DNA of 64,000 bases from Methanobrevibacter ruminantium (GCF_016294135.1 NZ_JAEDCO010000002.1:41473-105472), one strand, 5' to 3'; shown: positions 19,225 through 30,072, numbered from the stretch's first letter. Notes: a model not told the origin generated them from the letters alone. A program made the numbers and translations.

Positions 19225-21951
19225 TTAATTTTTATTTAAAAGTTCAATAGCTAAATCTAAAGCTTCTGGCATTTTATCAGCATTTGGACCAGCCCCTTGA
19301 GCTAAGTTAGGACGGCCACCACCACCACCTCCAAGCAAGGAAGCTGCTTCCTTAATGATAGCATTAACTTGAATTCCACAGTCCTTAGTAGCCGCTCCAA
19401 CAATCTTACCTTCATTGTTACCGATGAAGACAACATCTGCCTTATCATTATCAGTGAAATCAGTAGCAATCTTTTGAAGCTCCTTGATATCTCCATCAAT
19501 GATTTCCTTTAAAACTTTCAATCCATTGATTTCAATTGCATTATCCGCTAAGGTGCTGACTTTCAAGTTAGCAATTTCCTTTTGCAATTTAGCGATTTCG
19601 TTCTTTTGAGCTTTCCATTCGCTAAAGAACCTATCACATGTCTTAGGCAATTGTTCGTGGGTTACGCTGAATATGCCTGCACTTTCCCTTAGGATTTCCT
19701 TATCCTCTTGGATTGAATCAATAGCTGCGAGTCCTGCTGAGAAATCAATTCTTTCCACACCATCTTGAACCCTTTCAGTCTTATTGATTTTAATTGGACC
19801 GACTTCACCGGTTCTGTCAAGGTGAGTACCTGCACAAGCCTGTACATCAATTCCAGGAATCTTTACAACTCTAATTTGAGATCCTGGAACAACACCACCT
19901 TGGTATAAGGTGAATCCATACTCCTTCTCTGCATCATCACGGCTTAACCAATTGATATCCAAATCAATATTCATCATCACATATTCATTTGCCAATTTTT
20001 CGATTTCATTAAGCTCTTCCTGTGTGATACGTTTGTAATGGGATAAGTCTATACGTGAACGTGCAAGACCTTTTTGTGCACCTGCTTGCCAAATGTGTTG
20101 GCCTAAAACTTTTCTTGCAGCTGCAATTACCAAGTGAGTACCTGTGTGATGTCTTGCTAAAGTAATTCTTCTGTTCCAGTTGATAGCCATATGGACCTCA
20201 GTTCCAATATATCCTTTAAGATCAGCAAGTAGGCTTTCCTTATCACTGTCTTTAGGAACAGCAATGTGATGCAAGACTATGTTATTCAATTTTTCAGCAT
20301 AAGTGACTTCATAGATTTTTCCATCAATGGACATTATACCAATATCTGATGGTTGACCTCCTCCTTCAGGGTAGAAGATTGTCCTATCAAGGATAACATT
20401 AACTGTATCCCCTTTTTCAATGACTTCAATGATCTTGCCGTCAGATTCCTTTTGATAAATGTCCTTGTAGAAGTCAAGTTCAGTTTCAGGAACATCAATA
20501 TCCAAAGTCTCTTTTTTAGCAACCTTATCCTCTTCGTGCATATCTGCAACAATTGTGAAGAAGTTATCTGGTACAAAGACTTCAAAGTCCTTATCTCCGC
20601 TTGCCATTTCTTCAACGGTTTCAGGAGGCATACCTTGAGCATCGTATAAGTCTATTAATGTTTCTAAAGGCATGGAAGTTTTTCCTTCTTTTTTAAGACG
20701 TTTAATGGTTCTTTTAACAGTCTTTTTACCTTTTTCAATGGTTTTAGCATATCTTTCCTCTTCAAGATTGATAATATTCATGATGTGCTCTTGAGATTCA
20801 TCGATTTCAGGATAGAATTTTCTTAAGAAATCCAATTGGATTTCCATAATGTCAGATAATGATTCCTCCATCTTCAACTCTTTCATAAAACGGATGGTTC
20901 TTCTTAAGACAAGTCTTGCAAGATACCCTTCCTTTACATTTGATGGAATGATTCCATCAGCTAACATGAATGCCAAACATCTTGTATGGTCTGCAATGAT
21001 ATAAATAGCTTCCATAGGCTCTGCATTTTTCAAGTATTCCTCAAGGGTAATGTCTAAGCTGTCTGCTACCTGTTGACGGAGCTCTCGGATATCACCGATA
21101 TCCTCAATATCCATCATACCTGCAATCTCTGCATTTCTAGCCAATATGTCCTCATTGACTTCAACATTGGTTATTTCCTTAAGCTTGTCCACTACAGGAG
21201 CAAAACATGCATCATAAGCAGTCGGAGTTCCTTGTGAAATCCATGCAATTCTCTCTAAACCGTAACCGGTATCAACAACCTTAATTGGAATCTCTTCCCT
21301 TTCACCGTTTTCAAGGGTTTTGTATTGCATGAAAACAAGTGTAGCAAGCTCTACACCACGACAGCACACTTCATAACATGGACCTTCGTTACCTCCACCT
21401 TTCCACCAGGATTTGATGAAGGTGATCTCTTCAGTATTGATTCCAATTGACTTGAAGAACTCGTGACAAAGGCGAATTGTTTCATCTTCCCAGTAGATGA
21501 AATTATCCGGCTTATTGATTACAGTATGTGAACCCATGGTAAAGCAAGTCATGTGCCTTCCGGTTCTTCCTACATTGTCTACATCATTAAGACGGATGGA
21601 TGGCTGTTCAACTTCAAGAGGATTAGCTGGAGGTTCAACTAAACCAGAGGTAATCCATGGTTGGAAACAAAATATTGAAGCTCCCACTAAGAATACGTCA
21701 TCTCTCCATCTTTTAGCTAAAGTTGGATAACGAGGTATAGGTTCATGGCCTTCATCTTTTAGGAAATTTCTAAAAGTTTCTTGAATTTCATATAAATCAT
21801 ATGGCTTGTCAGTTGCAGGATTTCCGATAAATCCATATTCATCACATGGAGCATCCCCACAAGTGTCTCTATCAACTTGAGAGTAAAACTCATTTCCACA
21901 TGTTTTACAAATTTGTTTTTTATATCCTAAATCTTCGAATATTTTAAGCAT
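19225..21951 (-). CDS. alaS: Alanyl-tRNA synthetase, archaeal type
   Basis: Charges tRNA-Ala. At 908 residues it has the archaeal N-terminal extension with a zinc-type cysteine cluster (CKTCGNEF...DTCGDAPCDEYGF), the class II catalytic core (NVGRTGRHMTCFTMGSH, WWKGGGNEGPCYEVCC), the editing domain with HHTGTHLV and CAGTHL as zinc ligands, and a DHHA1 C-terminal domain ending SLLGGGGGGRPNLAQG. The start at 21951 gives MLKIFEDLGYKKQIC; no strong ribosome site precedes it. Confidence 0.97.
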   Translation of the reverse strand: MLKIFEDLGYKKQICKTCGNEFYSQVDRDTCGDAPCDEYGFIGNPATDKPYDLYEIQETFRNFLKDEGHEPIPRYPTLAKRWRDDVFLVGASIFCFQPWITSGLVEPPANPLEVEQPSIRLNDVDNVGRTGRHMTCFTMGSHTVINKPDNFIYWEDETIRLCHEFFKSIGINTEEITFIKSWWKGGGNEGPCYEVCCRGVELATLVFMQYKTLENGEREEIPIKVVDTGYGLERIAWISQGTPTAYDACFAPVVDKLKEITNVEVNEDILARNAEIAGMMDIEDIGDIRELRQQVADSLDITLEEYLKNAEPMEAIYIIADHTRCLAFMLADGIIPSNVKEGYLARLVLRRTIRFMKELKMEESLSDIMEIQLDFLRKFYPEIDESQEHIMNIINLEEERYAKTIEKGKKTVKRTIKRLKKEGKTSMPLETLIDLYDAQGMPPETVEEMASGDKDFEVFVPDNFFTIVADMHEEDKVAKKETLDIDVPETELDFYKDIYQKESDGKIIEVIEKGDTVNVILDRTIFYPEGGGQPSDIGIMSIDGKIYEVTYAEKLNNIVLHHIAVPKDSDKESLLADLKGYIGTEVHMAINWNRRITLARHHTGTHLVIAAARKVLGQHIWQAGAQKGLARSRIDLSHYKRITQEELNEIEKLANEYVMMNIDLDINWLSRDDAEKEYGFTLYQGGVVPGSQIRVVKIPGIDVQACAGTHLDRTGEVGPIKINKTERVQDGVERIDFSAGLAAIDSIQEDKEILRESAGIFSVTHEQLPKTCDRFFSEWKAQKNEIAKLQKEIANLKVSTLADNAIEINGLKVLKEIIDGDIKELQKIATDFTDNDKADVVFIGNNEGKIVGAATKDCGIQVNAIIKEAASLLGGGGGGRPNLAQGAGPNADKMPEALDLAIELLNKN

Positions 21952-22157
21952 AATAATCAGTTTTAATCGTTTTTAAAAAATATTTTTTTGTTATGAGTTA
22001 TGTATTAGTATAATAAATAGTTGAATATTTATTTCATAATAAAATTATATATGTTTTTAATCTATTAAATAGTTTGTATAAAAATAGAATTCAGTTTAAG
22101 GTTTTAATAGAATTAAAAAAATAAAAAAAGAAAGTGGATTAAAATAAAGATTTGAAA

Positions 22158-22877
22158 TTAATATATGAAATCCAAAATTGCATTCTCAGTTTGCTCTCTT
22201 TGGTCTTCTGGAGAGATGCTTGCTATCCCATCACCAGATTGAATGCCATAGGCCCCGAATTGAGCATGATTTCCACCATTTATCACATATTCTGTTAAAT
22301 TATTGTCCATCAATCTCCTGGATTCATCATATGTTTCCTTATTCAATGTTTCATCATTGGAACCATAGATTGACAGGACAGGCATATTTCCCAAATCATC
22401 CACAGGATAAGATGCAAGAAGTATCAAACCATTGATTTCATCTTTATGGGTAACTGCATAGGAAGAAGCCATTACTCCACCTAAGGAATGGCCTGAAATG
22501 TACCATTCATCATAAGAATAATTACCATTGCCTATGATTGAATCAGCACTGTTACCACCTAAAAATGCTAAATTTCCTGGCATTTCCACTATAAAGCAAT
22601 CCACTCCATCATTTGCTAAATCCATGAACAAAGGAAGATAAGAGGTGTATTCAATTTTAGCACCAGGATAAAAAATCAATGCACTATCATTCCCAAGACC
22701 ATCCAAAAATAATCCATTTTCCACTTTTTCAACTGATACATTCTCTGTTCCATTCAAGTAGGCATTTACACTTGGGTCTGCATGAGAATAATCATTCACA
22801 TACCATATACTAATGCATCCGACGAATATGATCAAGGCTAAGATAATATACAATGCCATTTTAATTTTTTTATTCAT
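22158..22877 (-). CDS. Membrane-anchored alpha/beta hydrolase
   Basis: A 239-residue protein with an N-terminal signal anchor (KKIKMALYIILALIIFVGCI) facing an extracellular hydrolase domain. The nucleophile elbow is GHSLGG, the acid is probably Asp in IYGSNDETLN and the base is His in NGGNHAQFG. It resembles the Abhydrolase_5 type of esterases. Substrate unknown. It is the last of three same-strand genes, with 12 bases to the zinc-ribbon gene upstream. Confidence 0.8.
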   Translation of the reverse strand: MNKKIKMALYIILALIIFVGCISIWYVNDYSHADPSVNAYLNGTENVSVEKVENGLFLDGLGNDSALIFYPGAKIEYTSYLPLFMDLANDGVDCFIVEMPGNLAFLGGNSADSIIGNGNYSYDEWYISGHSLGGVMASSYAVTHKDEINGLILLASYPVDDLGNMPVLSIYGSNDETLNKETYDESRRLMDNNLTEYVINGGNHAQFGAYGIQSGDGIASISPEDQREQTENAILDFIY

Positions 22878-22889
22878 ATAAATCAGCTT

Positions 22890-23264
22890 TTAAAACCATC
22901 TAAATAAAAACATAACAGTGAAAATAATTCCAATCAGCATTATTGCCAATTGGATGTATGCATGCTTTCGAATACTTGAATCTTTGCTGTTTAGCATAAA
23001 TCCTGGGAAAAATAGTCCAATGAATCCGATAAAGCCATATGAACCAAATAAGAAGCTAAGAATAAAGCTACCCCAACCGAATAGAATAGCTATTATATAG
23101 CCTATTATGATTAGCTTTTTGCTGTCTAGAGATGGAAAATCATCCAGATTATTCAATTCATCAGTAAAGCCATCAATTGACTCTGTAAAGTTCAAAGGAC
23201 TTCCACAATCATGACAGAACTTATAATCATCCTTATTCTCGCATCCGCAAATTGGACATTTCAT
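22890..23264 (-). CDS. Zinc-ribbon membrane protein
   Basis: A 124-residue protein with an N-terminal zinc ribbon (CPICGCENKDDYKFCHDCGS), a short acidic linker and three hydrophobic segments. ATG 23264 follows GAGGAAAAAT. Function unknown; the ribbon would sit in the cytoplasm. It has the same architecture as the broken gene at 14213-14554. Confidence 0.75.
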   Translation of the reverse strand: MKCPICGCENKDDYKFCHDCGSPLNFTESIDGFTDELNNLDDFPSLDSKKLIIIGYIIAILFGWGSFILSFLFGSYGFIGFIGLFFPGFMLNSKDSSIRKHAYIQLAIMLIGIIFTVMFLFRWF

Positions 23265-23282
23265 ATTTTTCCTCTAAATCAA

Positions 23283-23972
23283 TTAGAATGTTTGTTTTCC
23301 ACTATTTGTATTCAAATAAATTTCTTTTGTATCTAAGACATTTCCATCATTGTCATATAAGGTAATATAAGCGTCATCAGGATAGTAATCCAATGCACTT
23401 GCACTTGCAACTTTTACGTAACCATCACTGCTTACGGTTTTAGGAACAACATTTCCTTTATTCAATGCATTTCCATTATAACTGTATAAAACGCTTATTT
23501 TAACTTTCTCTCCAGCATGTTCAGACCCTACATAAATGGTACAATGGGTTTTATCTGACGCCGAACTTCCTGTTGAGAAACTACCGCTTTGGATAGTTGG
23601 ATGAGATTCTTGAGTGCTTGCTTCTACATCAGAAGCATTATCAACAGAACCTGAATTCAATGATGCAGAATCTGAAAGAGCATCAGAATCATCATTTGCA
23701 TTGTTATTTGAAAACATCACCATAGCACCTGCAATTAAAAGTGCACAAATAACAATGGTTAAACAGATTATTATCAAGTTTTTATTATCTGATTTGGAAT
23801 TTGAATTGTTAGAACCTACATTTGAATTGTCATTTACTCTAGTAGACGGATCAATTCCAGTATTTACATAATTGTCTTTTATTGGACGGTTTGCTCCTAA
23901 TGCATAACCGCATTGCTTACAGAACTTTGCAGAATCTGCATTTTCCGCCCCACAATTAGGACAAAATATCAC
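23283..23972 (-). CDS. Zinc-ribbon protein with one membrane helix and an external beta domain
   Basis: 229 residues: a zinc ribbon (MIFCPNCGAENADSAKFCKQ then CGYA), an Asn/Ser-rich linker, one helix (NLIIICLTIVICALLIAGAM), a Ser/Asp-rich stalk and a C-terminal beta-rich segment (CTIYVGSEHAGEKVKISVLY). The start is GTG at 23972, set by GGGAGGTG. The layout suggests a sensor or scaffold that links a cytoplasmic zinc site to the cell surface. Function unknown. First gene of a three-gene run with the zinc-ribbon membrane protein and hydrolase. Confidence 0.75.
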   Translation of the reverse strand: MIFCPNCGAENADSAKFCKQCGYALGANRPIKDNYVNTGIDPSTRVNDNSNVGSNNSNSKSDNKNLIIICLTIVICALLIAGAMVMFSNNNANDDSDALSDSASLNSGSVDNASDVEASTQESHPTIQSGSFSTGSSASDKTHCTIYVGSEHAGEKVKISVLYSYNGNALNKGNVVPKTVSSDGYVKVASASALDYYPDDAYITLYDNDGNVLDTKEIYLNTNSGKQTF

Positions 23973-24162
23973 AATTACACCTCCCTATTAACTAAGTAAT
24001 ACTTTATTAATATAAGCATATATAGATTTTGAAAAAAAGTTTATAGAGATGTGGAAATCAAAAGAATAAAATTTTGATAAAAAAAGTATAAAAATAGTTA
24101 AATAATATACGAACGATAAAAATTGTTTAAAAAAAAAGAAAAAATAAAGGATAGAAAAGAAT

Positions 24163-24471
24163 CTATCCGAATAAAGCACCTAAACCAGCGGTTGCTGCTG
24201 CAGCTGCTTGTTCTTCGTCTTCTTCTTCTTCCTCTTCTTCTTCCTCTTCTTCTGCTGCTGCAGCTGCAGGAGCTGCTGCTGCAGGAGCTGCTGCCATAGC
24301 AGTAGTTTCCATAGCTTCTTCAATATCAACATCTTCTAATGCTGCGATTAAAGCTTTTACTCTGGATTCATCTACATCAGCGCCAGCTGCTTCTAAGATT
24401 TTAGTTACATTTTCTTCATTAATATCTTGTTCTGTGGTGTGCAAAATCATTGCCGCATAAATATATTCCAT
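24163..24471 (-). CDS. rpl12: Ribosomal protein P1 (archaeal L12)
   Basis: Stalk protein that recruits translation factors. The 102-residue protein has a helical dimerisation domain ([20 protein letters not shown]...), an Ala-rich hinge, a run of glutamates and the factor-binding tail LGALFG. The same tail ends P0, just upstream. ATG 24471 follows GGTGATAAC. Last gene of the L1-P0-P1 block. Confidence 0.97.
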   Translation of the reverse strand: MEYIYAAMILHTTEQDINEENVTKILEAAGADVDESRVKALIAALEDVDIEEAMETTAMAAAPAAAAPAAAAAEEEEEEEEEEEDEEQAAAAATAGLGALFG

Positions 24472-24582
24472 GTTATCACCGTTTTTGTTATAATAATTTA
24501 TTTTTTAAAAATCCAATACATATTAGTTTTTATATTGAATCTTGTGTTTTTTAAATTAAAAAGTATAAATTTTAAATTTTAT

Positions 24583-25587
24583 CTAACCGAACAAAGCACC
24601 TAATCCAAGTGCTGCAGTTTCTTCACTTTTATCTTCTTCTTCCTCTTCTTCTTCCTCTTCTTCTGCTGCTTCTTCAACGACAGGAGCTGCTGCTACTGCA
24701 ACATTTGCTAATTTATTAGCAATTTCGTCATCAATAGCGTCAGAAGATAATTCACCCGCTAATGCTAACATCTTAGCGTTTGCAAGTGCAATTAACATAT
24801 CAGAAGTTTTGTCTGTAGGAATAGCTGCTTCAATAGCAACATTGTATGCTTTGGTATGAGCAGTACTGATAATAGTTGAAATAGTTTGGCTAGTTGGGAA
24901 CGCACTAAATACAGATAAGTTAAATGCTTTAGTAAATGCAGTTTGAATATCTGCAATAGTTTCTTCTTCATCAATAGCTAATACGTCTGCTTTAAAGATA
25001 GAGCCTTCTTCATATACAGCTTTAAGATCCATACCTACTTCCATAGGTTTGATATCCATTCTGGTTAAAGCAGAAGCTACTTGTTTAGAAACTTCTTCTC
25101 CAGCTTTTACTACAACAGTATCTTTAGAAACTACAATTTTTCCTTTGTCGATTTTAGCAGGTACACCTATTTGTTGTAAGTCACCAAGGAACGGACCTGG
25201 TGGGAATCCAGTGTCTCCAGCAGGTACAACAATATCATCAGGAGCAGTTGCGCCAGCTTTTGCAGGAGCAGATGTTTTACTGTCTTCTAATATTTTGTAC
25301 AATCTGAAAGGATTCATGTCAGTACATACAAGTGCAGGTTGACCTTCCATAAAATCAGAAAGCCCAGTAATGTTAGCTTTCTCATTATCACAATCTTCTA
25401 AAGCTAATTTCATAAGGTTAATTTTAGATAATCTGATAGTTGCTTTTCCTGCAAGAGTTTTTCTCATTTCTTGTAATTGTCTAGCAGGAATGTTTAATAA
25501 GTTAACAATACCTACAACTTCTGCAGATTCGATTAAACCTTTAAGTTCATTAACTTCTTCTTTTTTCCATTCAGCAACGTGAGCCAT
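24583..25587 (-). CDS. rplP0: Ribosomal protein P0 (archaeal L10)
   Basis: Base of the ribosomal stalk; binds 23S rRNA and several P1 dimers. 334 residues: an N-terminal rRNA-binding domain ([20 protein letters not shown]), the archaeal insertion with [12 protein letters not shown], helical P1-binding spine and an acidic tail ending ALGLGALFG. Its ATG lies one base after the stop codon of L1, so translation is coupled. Confidence 0.97.
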   Translation of the reverse strand: MAHVAEWKKEEVNELKGLIESAEVVGIVNLLNIPARQLQEMRKTLAGKATIRLSKINLMKLALEDCDNEKANITGLSDFMEGQPALVCTDMNPFRLYKILEDSKTSAPAKAGATAPDDIVVPAGDTGFPPGPFLGDLQQIGVPAKIDKGKIVVSKDTVVVKAGEEVSKQVASALTRMDIKPMEVGMDLKAVYEEGSIFKADVLAIDEEETIADIQTAFTKAFNLSVFSAFPTSQTISTIISTAHTKAYNVAIEAAIPTDKTSDMLIALANAKMLALAGELSSDAIDDEIANKLANVAVAAAPVVEEAAEEEEEEEEEEDKSEETAALGLGALFG

Positions 25588-25588
25588 C

Positions 25589-26227
25589 TTAGATCACCCT
25601 CACTACTGAACCCATTGTCGCTTTAATATACATGGATTTTATTTGGTTTCTTCCTTTTTCTAAATTGCGGTCTAATACTGCAAGAACAGCTTCAATATTT
25701 TCAGCTAACTTCTCGTCATCCATATCTTGAGTTCCAACTAAGATTTGAATAGAAGGTTGTTGTTTAACACCTACTTTAATGGTAGCTTGAGTTCTTTCAA
25801 GCAATGGTTCAATTCTTGCACTAGCGGGTACCGGTTTAGGCATCTTATTACGAGGTCCTAAAATACGACCTAAGAATCTACCTACAAGTGGCATCATATC
25901 AGCTTGTGCGATAAATGAATCGACAGAATTAACTACTTTTTTAGCAGCTTTAATGTCTTTACCAAATTCTTGTAAATCTTCTTTGGAAATCACGACATCT
26001 ACACCAGCATTTTTAGCAGCAAGAGCTAATTCCCCATCAGCGATGACTCCGATTTTGATCTCTTTGCCACGGCCATTAGGAAGAGCTACTTCTTCGCTAA
26101 ATCTGTTTTCTGGTTTTCTGACATCTAAATCCTTGAGGTTAATGATAACATCAATGGATTGAGTGAAGTTTCTCGGCTTAGCTTGTTCTTTTGCCTCCTT
26201 CACCGCATCAATAATCTCTTGTGTCAT
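25589..26227 (-). CDS. rpl1: Ribosomal protein L1
   Basis: Builds the L1 arm of the large subunit at the tRNA exit site; archaeal L1 is also known as a translational repressor of its own operon. 212 residues with the signature [19 protein letters not shown] and C-terminal VRVI. ATG 26227 follows GGAGG. First gene of the L1-P0-P1 block; a hairpin lies over its ribosome site. Confidence 0.97.
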   Translation of the reverse strand: MTQEIIDAVKEAKEQAKPRNFTQSIDVIINLKDLDVRKPENRFSEEVALPNGRGKEIKIGVIADGELALAAKNAGVDVVISKEDLQEFGKDIKAAKKVVNSVDSFIAQADMMPLVGRFLGRILGPRNKMPKPVPASARIEPLLERTQATIKVGVKQQPSIQILVGTQDMDDEKLAENIEAVLAVLDRNLEKGRNQIKSMYIKATMGSVVRVI

Positions 26228-26232
26228 ATATA

Positions 26233-26256
26233 TCCTCCATGAACTTTGTTCATTTG
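26233..26256 (-). promoter_or_regulatory. Hairpin overlapping the L1 ribosome-binding site
   Basis: On the transcript, ATGAAC and GTTCAT form a perfect six-base stem with an AAA loop (26238-26252). Two further G-C pairs past an AA bulge include the first two bases of the GGAGG site (26233-26237). Archaeal L1 represses its operon by binding an mRNA mimic of its rRNA site; this hairpin is a candidate. The remaining leader to 26605 is AT-rich and holds nothing else I can support. Confidence 0.45.
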
Positions 26257-26605
26257 GAATTTTTACGAGAAATCTTAAAATTAAATAAAATCTTTAAAAA
26301 GCATTTATAAAATCTTTAGATTCCTTTTAATATATCAATTAAAACCATATTTCCCTAGAACAAGTAGGAAAATACAATTTTAATATCATTTACATTTAAG
26401 TGAATAGATATTATCTATTTATCATAATTAGCTGTTGATATTAAATTAAGAAGATAGATTAAGAAAGTTATAAACATAAATTTTAATAATCTAATTTATA
26501 ATTAAATTCAATCATGCAAATTAATCACTTAAATAAATAATATATTAAGCAAAATTTTCTAATTAAATTTTAAGCATTAGTAAGTATCTTACCAGAATAG
26601 CAAAT

Positions 26606-27088
26606 CTATTCTACTAAAATATCATCATACTCTCCAGCATCAACTGCTTTTTGAGCATCTCTAGGGTCTTTACCGTCAACGGTAATTCCCATACTTACAC
26701 AAGTACCCATAATTTCTTTGGTTGCTGCTTTGTAATCATTTGCGAGTAATGAATCGAATTTCATTCTTGCAACTTTGAAAGCTTGCTCTACAGATAAATC
26801 TGCTGCAACTTCAGCACCAGGTTCATGAGCACCTTTTTCAATGCCAAGTTCATCCATAATAAGTGCAGTTGTTGGAGGAGTACCAATCTCAATTTCAAAT
26901 TCTTTAGTGCTGCTGTCAATAGTGATTATTACAGGTACTTTCATACCAGCGAAATCAGCACTTTTTTTATTGATCTCTTCAACTACTTGCATCATATTAA
27001 CACCGAAAGGTCCAATTGCAGGGCCTAATGGTGGTCCAGGAGTAGCTGTTCCACCTTCGAGAAGAACTTCAACTGTATCTTTAGCCAT
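26606..27088 (-). CDS. rpl11: Ribosomal protein L11
   Basis: Large-subunit protein of the GTPase-associated centre. 160 residues with the family N-terminus [20 protein letters not shown] (proline-rich, start of domain 1) and C-terminal rRNA-binding domain (...[20 protein letters not shown]). Its ATG overlaps the TAA of the Spt5 gene (TAATG), giving coupled translation. Confidence 0.97.
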   Translation of the reverse strand: MAKDTVEVLLEGGTATPGPPLGPAIGPFGVNMMQVVEEINKKSADFAGMKVPVIITIDSSTKEFEIEIGTPPTTALIMDELGIEKGAHEPGAEVAADLSVEQAFKVARMKFDSLLANDYKAATKEIMGTCVSMGITVDGKDPRDAQKAVDAGEYDDILVE

Positions 27089-27579
27089 TAGTCAGCCTCC
27101 TTTTTAATAATTCTAATTTGATCAGCTTTAACAGTAACAGGAATAGGAACTGCTGCTTCAATTAACTCGAGAACTACTTCTTCACGAGATTCATCTAAAC
27201 GAACAACTTTAGATTTTTCACCTTTGAAAGGACCTGAAACAAGTTCAACAATACTTCCTTTTTGTATTGAAGAAATGATAGGTTGTGGTTTCAAGAATTT
27301 TTTAACTTCTCCCAAGGTTATTTGGCTGTTTGCATCTATAGTTCCATCTTTTTTAGCACCTACAATACCTCTTAAATGACGAACCTTCATATCAGGGTTC
27401 TTCATATCAAGGTTAGTTGCAGATTCGACTATAATATAACCTTTTAATGATTCCGGCACCACGATTGATTTAATATCTACTCCAGGCTTGTCCGCTTTCA
27501 TCGCTAAAAGTCTTGCAACATTTCTTTCTTGACCTGCTGATGTTTTAAGAGCAAATATGGAATTTTTATCATCTTCCAT
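27088..27579 (-). CDS. spt5: Transcription elongation factor Spt5 (NusG)
   Basis: Clamp-stabilising elongation factor for archaeal RNA polymerase, normally working with Spt4. 163 residues: an NGN domain ([20 protein letters not shown]) and a KOW domain ([20 protein letters not shown]). Co-transcribed with L11, whose start overlaps its stop. Confidence 0.96.
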   Translation of the reverse strand: MEDDKNSIFALKTSAGQERNVARLLAMKADKPGVDIKSIVVPESLKGYIIVESATNLDMKNPDMKVRHLRGIVGAKKDGTIDANSQITLGEVKKFLKPQPIISSIQKGSIVELVSGPFKGEKSKVVRLDESREEVVLELIEAAVPIPVTVKADQIRIIKKEAD

Positions 27580-28091
27580 TTAAATTCACCTATAATTAAT
27601 ATTTATAATTTAATAATTTATAATAAACTTATAGATTAAATTGAGTTATACAAATAAAATTTAATTATTTCCCTTAATTTAAATATCCATATAGAAGCAC
27701 TTTCTTTCAATTCCAATCTATTTTTTGTAAAATTACAAAACAGCAGCAATTATTTGAATTTTGAAAAAACTAACAAAATTAAATAATCTATAGATTAGAA
27801 TCTACGATTTAAATTTAAGAAAATATGAATTTTAAAGTAAAATAAATAAAATTAGATTCATATAATAAAAATATATATATTATTTATAATATATAAATGT
27901 TTCAATTTTTGTACTTTCAAAATAAAAAAATTACAAAAAATAAAAATTTAATAACTGAAGCCAGTTATTAAAAAAATGATTAAAAAATAGCTATTAATTT
28001 ATAAAAACTTATAAAATTATAGAATTTTAGAAATTTAAAAATTTAGAATTTTAGAATTTCGGAAATTCATAAAAAAAATAAAAATCTGAAA
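27580..28091. other. Intergenic spacer between secE and spt5, 512 bp
   Basis: AT-rich, no ORF over about 40 codons, no tRNA or strong repeat. secE and spt5 are usually close together, so this is a long gap; it should hold the promoter for the Spt5-L11 pair. Confidence 0.5.
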
Positions 28092-28271
28092 TTATAAGCC
28101 TAATAATTGGCCGAATAAAACAATTATAAAACCAATTACTCCAATGATTGCAATACCGATTGCAGTAACTTTGGAAAAATTGAAGTATTCTTCACGATCT
28201 GGTTTTCTAGCTACTTTTAATACTCTTTTACTTTGTTTTATAAAATCACTAGTAGTTTCCTTAATATTCAT
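28092..28271 (-). CDS. secE: Preprotein translocase subunit SecE (Sec61 gamma)
   Basis: A 59-residue protein, MNIKETTSDFIKQSKRVLKV followed by ARKPDREEYFNFSKVTA and one membrane helix ending FGQLLGL. This amphipathic helix plus single anchor is the archaeal SecE/Sec61-gamma layout; the R-KP-EY-F-K segment is the family signature. It clamps SecY in the protein-conducting channel. Position between ftsZ and spt5 matches gene order in other euryarchaea. Confidence 0.93.
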   Translation of the reverse strand: MNIKETTSDFIKQSKRVLKVARKPDREEYFNFSKVTAIGIAIIGVIGFIIVLFGQLLGL

Positions 28272-28532
28272 TGAAAATCCCTACATATATAAAAGTTAAG
28301 TTAATAATAATTTTTTTAAAAAACAAGATTAATTTTAGCTTTTTTATAATCTTCATTAATCTATAATTAATCTACAATTAATCTCTAGTTTAATCTTAAT
28401 TTATAATAATATTATATGTTTTATTTAATTACATTAATAAAGTTTTGCATGATAATATTAAAAGATCATGACAAAAAATTGTAAAAAATAGACTAAAATA
28501 ATTGTAAATAAAATTAAAAAAGAAAAAAAGAA

Positions 28533-28584
28533 TTATCACCCGAAAGAGTGATAAATTTTGATGTGTTTTGAATTACCAAAACAC
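28533..28584 (-). terminator. Twin hairpins and T-run after ftsZ
   Basis: On the ftsZ transcript, GTGTTTTG/CAAAACAC (perfect eight-base stem, six-base loop; 28563-28584) is followed by TTATCAC/GTGATAA (perfect seven-base stem, eight-base loop; 28533-28554) and then T-runs (about 28515-28532). This resembles a bacterial-style intrinsic terminator; a stable 3' RNA element is an alternative. The rest of 28272-28617 is AT-rich. Confidence 0.6.
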
Positions 28585-28617
28585 TTAAAATCTAAAACTG
28601 AAATCTAAAGCTTAAGC

Positions 28618-29784
28618 TTAGAATATGCCATCTAAGAACTCATCTAAAGGATCTGCAGGAGCATCATCAGATTGTCCTAAAACAGTTCCTTCAAAGTCAT
28701 CATCGATGTCTATTTCTTCGAAATCATCCTTTTTAGGTTCGATGGTGTATTGGGATTTTACACCAGAAACAACAATGGTAGTTCTTATCATGTTTTGTAA
28801 GTCTTCATCGATTTGAGCTCCCCAAATGATGTTAGCTTCTGGATCTAATCTGTCACCAACAATTTGAACGATTTTTTCAGCTTCATTCAAGGTTAAGTCA
28901 GAACTACCTGAAATGTTAATTAAAGCGCCTTTAGCATTGGAAATGTCAATGTCTAATAATGGGCTGCTTAATGCTTCATGTACAGATTCAATAGCTCTGT
29001 CACCAGATTCAGATTCTCCCATACCAATCATAGCCATACCGGAACCTTTCATGATGGAACTAATGTCAGCAAAGTCTAAACTGATAAGTCCAGGTTTGGT
29101 AATGAGTTCGGTAATTCCTTTAACAGCTCTTCCTAAGATTTCATCTGAAGCCATGAAAGCCTTGTTTAAAGGAAGGTTAGGAGCAACTTCTAATAATTTG
29201 TCATTAGGAATAACAATTACAGTATCTGCATTTTCTTGAAGTTTTTCTAAACCGATTTCTGCATTTTCTCTTCTTTTTACACCTTCAGCAGAGAATGGCA
29301 TGGTTGCAACAGCAACAGTTAAAGCGCCTGCTTTTTTAGCTACTTTGGAAATTACAGGTGCAGAACCAGTACCGGTTCCTCCACCAAGACCGCAAGTAAC
29401 AAATACCATGTCAGCGCCTTCTAATTCTTCTCTAATGTCTTCTTCACTTTCTTCAGCGGATTCTTCACCGATGGTAGGTTCTCCACCAGCACCGAGACCG
29501 CCACAAGTTTGTCTGCCTAAAAGTAATTTTTTATCAGCAGTACTGTAGAATAAATCTTGAGCATCAGTATTTACAGTAATAGTTTTTGCACCTTCAATAC
29601 CAATTTCATTTAATCTGGAAATGGTATTGTTTCCTGCGCCACCAGTACCAACTACAATAATGTTAGCTTGGCTTTCACTAATGATTTTTAACAATTCTTC
29701 GTCTAAATCATCGTTTGATTTTTTAGGAGCAGAATTTTCAATGGTTTCTTCTGATCCTTTAATTGCATCATCTATAAATTTCAC
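28618..29784 (-). CDS. ftsZ: Cell division protein FtsZ
   Basis: Tubulin-like GTPase that forms the division ring. 388 residues: variable N-terminus, the GTP-binding glycine loops ([32 protein letters not shown]) and the [11 protein letters not shown] region of the FtsZ core, then a short acidic tail. The start is GTG at 29784 ([13 protein letters not shown]), placed six bases after GGGGT; the longer frame from a TTG has no site and begins with the ribosome-site codons themselves. Confidence 0.96.
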   Translation of the reverse strand: MKFIDDAIKGSEETIENSAPKKSNDDLDEELLKIISESQANIIVVGTGGAGNNTISRLNEIGIEGAKTITVNTDAQDLFYSTADKKLLLGRQTCGGLGAGGEPTIGEESAEESEEDIREELEGADMVFVTCGLGGGTGTGSAPVISKVAKKAGALTVAVATMPFSAEGVKRRENAEIGLEKLQENADTVIVIPNDKLLEVAPNLPLNKAFMASDEILGRAVKGITELITKPGLISLDFADISSIMKGSGMAMIGMGESESGDRAIESVHEALSSPLLDIDISNAKGALINISGSSDLTLNEAEKIVQIVGDRLDPEANIIWGAQIDEDLQNMIRTTIVVSGVKSQYTIEPKKDDFEEIDIDDDFEGTVLGQSDDAPADPLDEFLDGIF

Positions 29785-30072
29785 GAGTAAACCCCACAAA
29801 TTTTATTAATTTAAAAATTATTTTTAATAAGTATAAACTATTTACTATTATTTATTAAATATGTTTAAAGTAATATTTAAATGTAAATGAAATATTAGCA
29901 AAAATATACAAAATTTCTAAATTTGTATAAATTAATTTTTAAATCTGATTTTTAAATTAGTATTTTTATTATTAATTTTATAATATATAACAATTACCCA
30001 TTAATCTTAAAATAAATAAATAAAGAAAAAAGTAAGAAAAAAGTTTTAATAGATTAAAACTAGAATTAGGCA

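Noticed and set aside
24200..24290. Triplet-rich repeat tracts (GAA/GCT) in the rpl12 and rplP0 genes
   Set aside because: They encode the normal Ala-hinge and acidic tail of stalk proteins.
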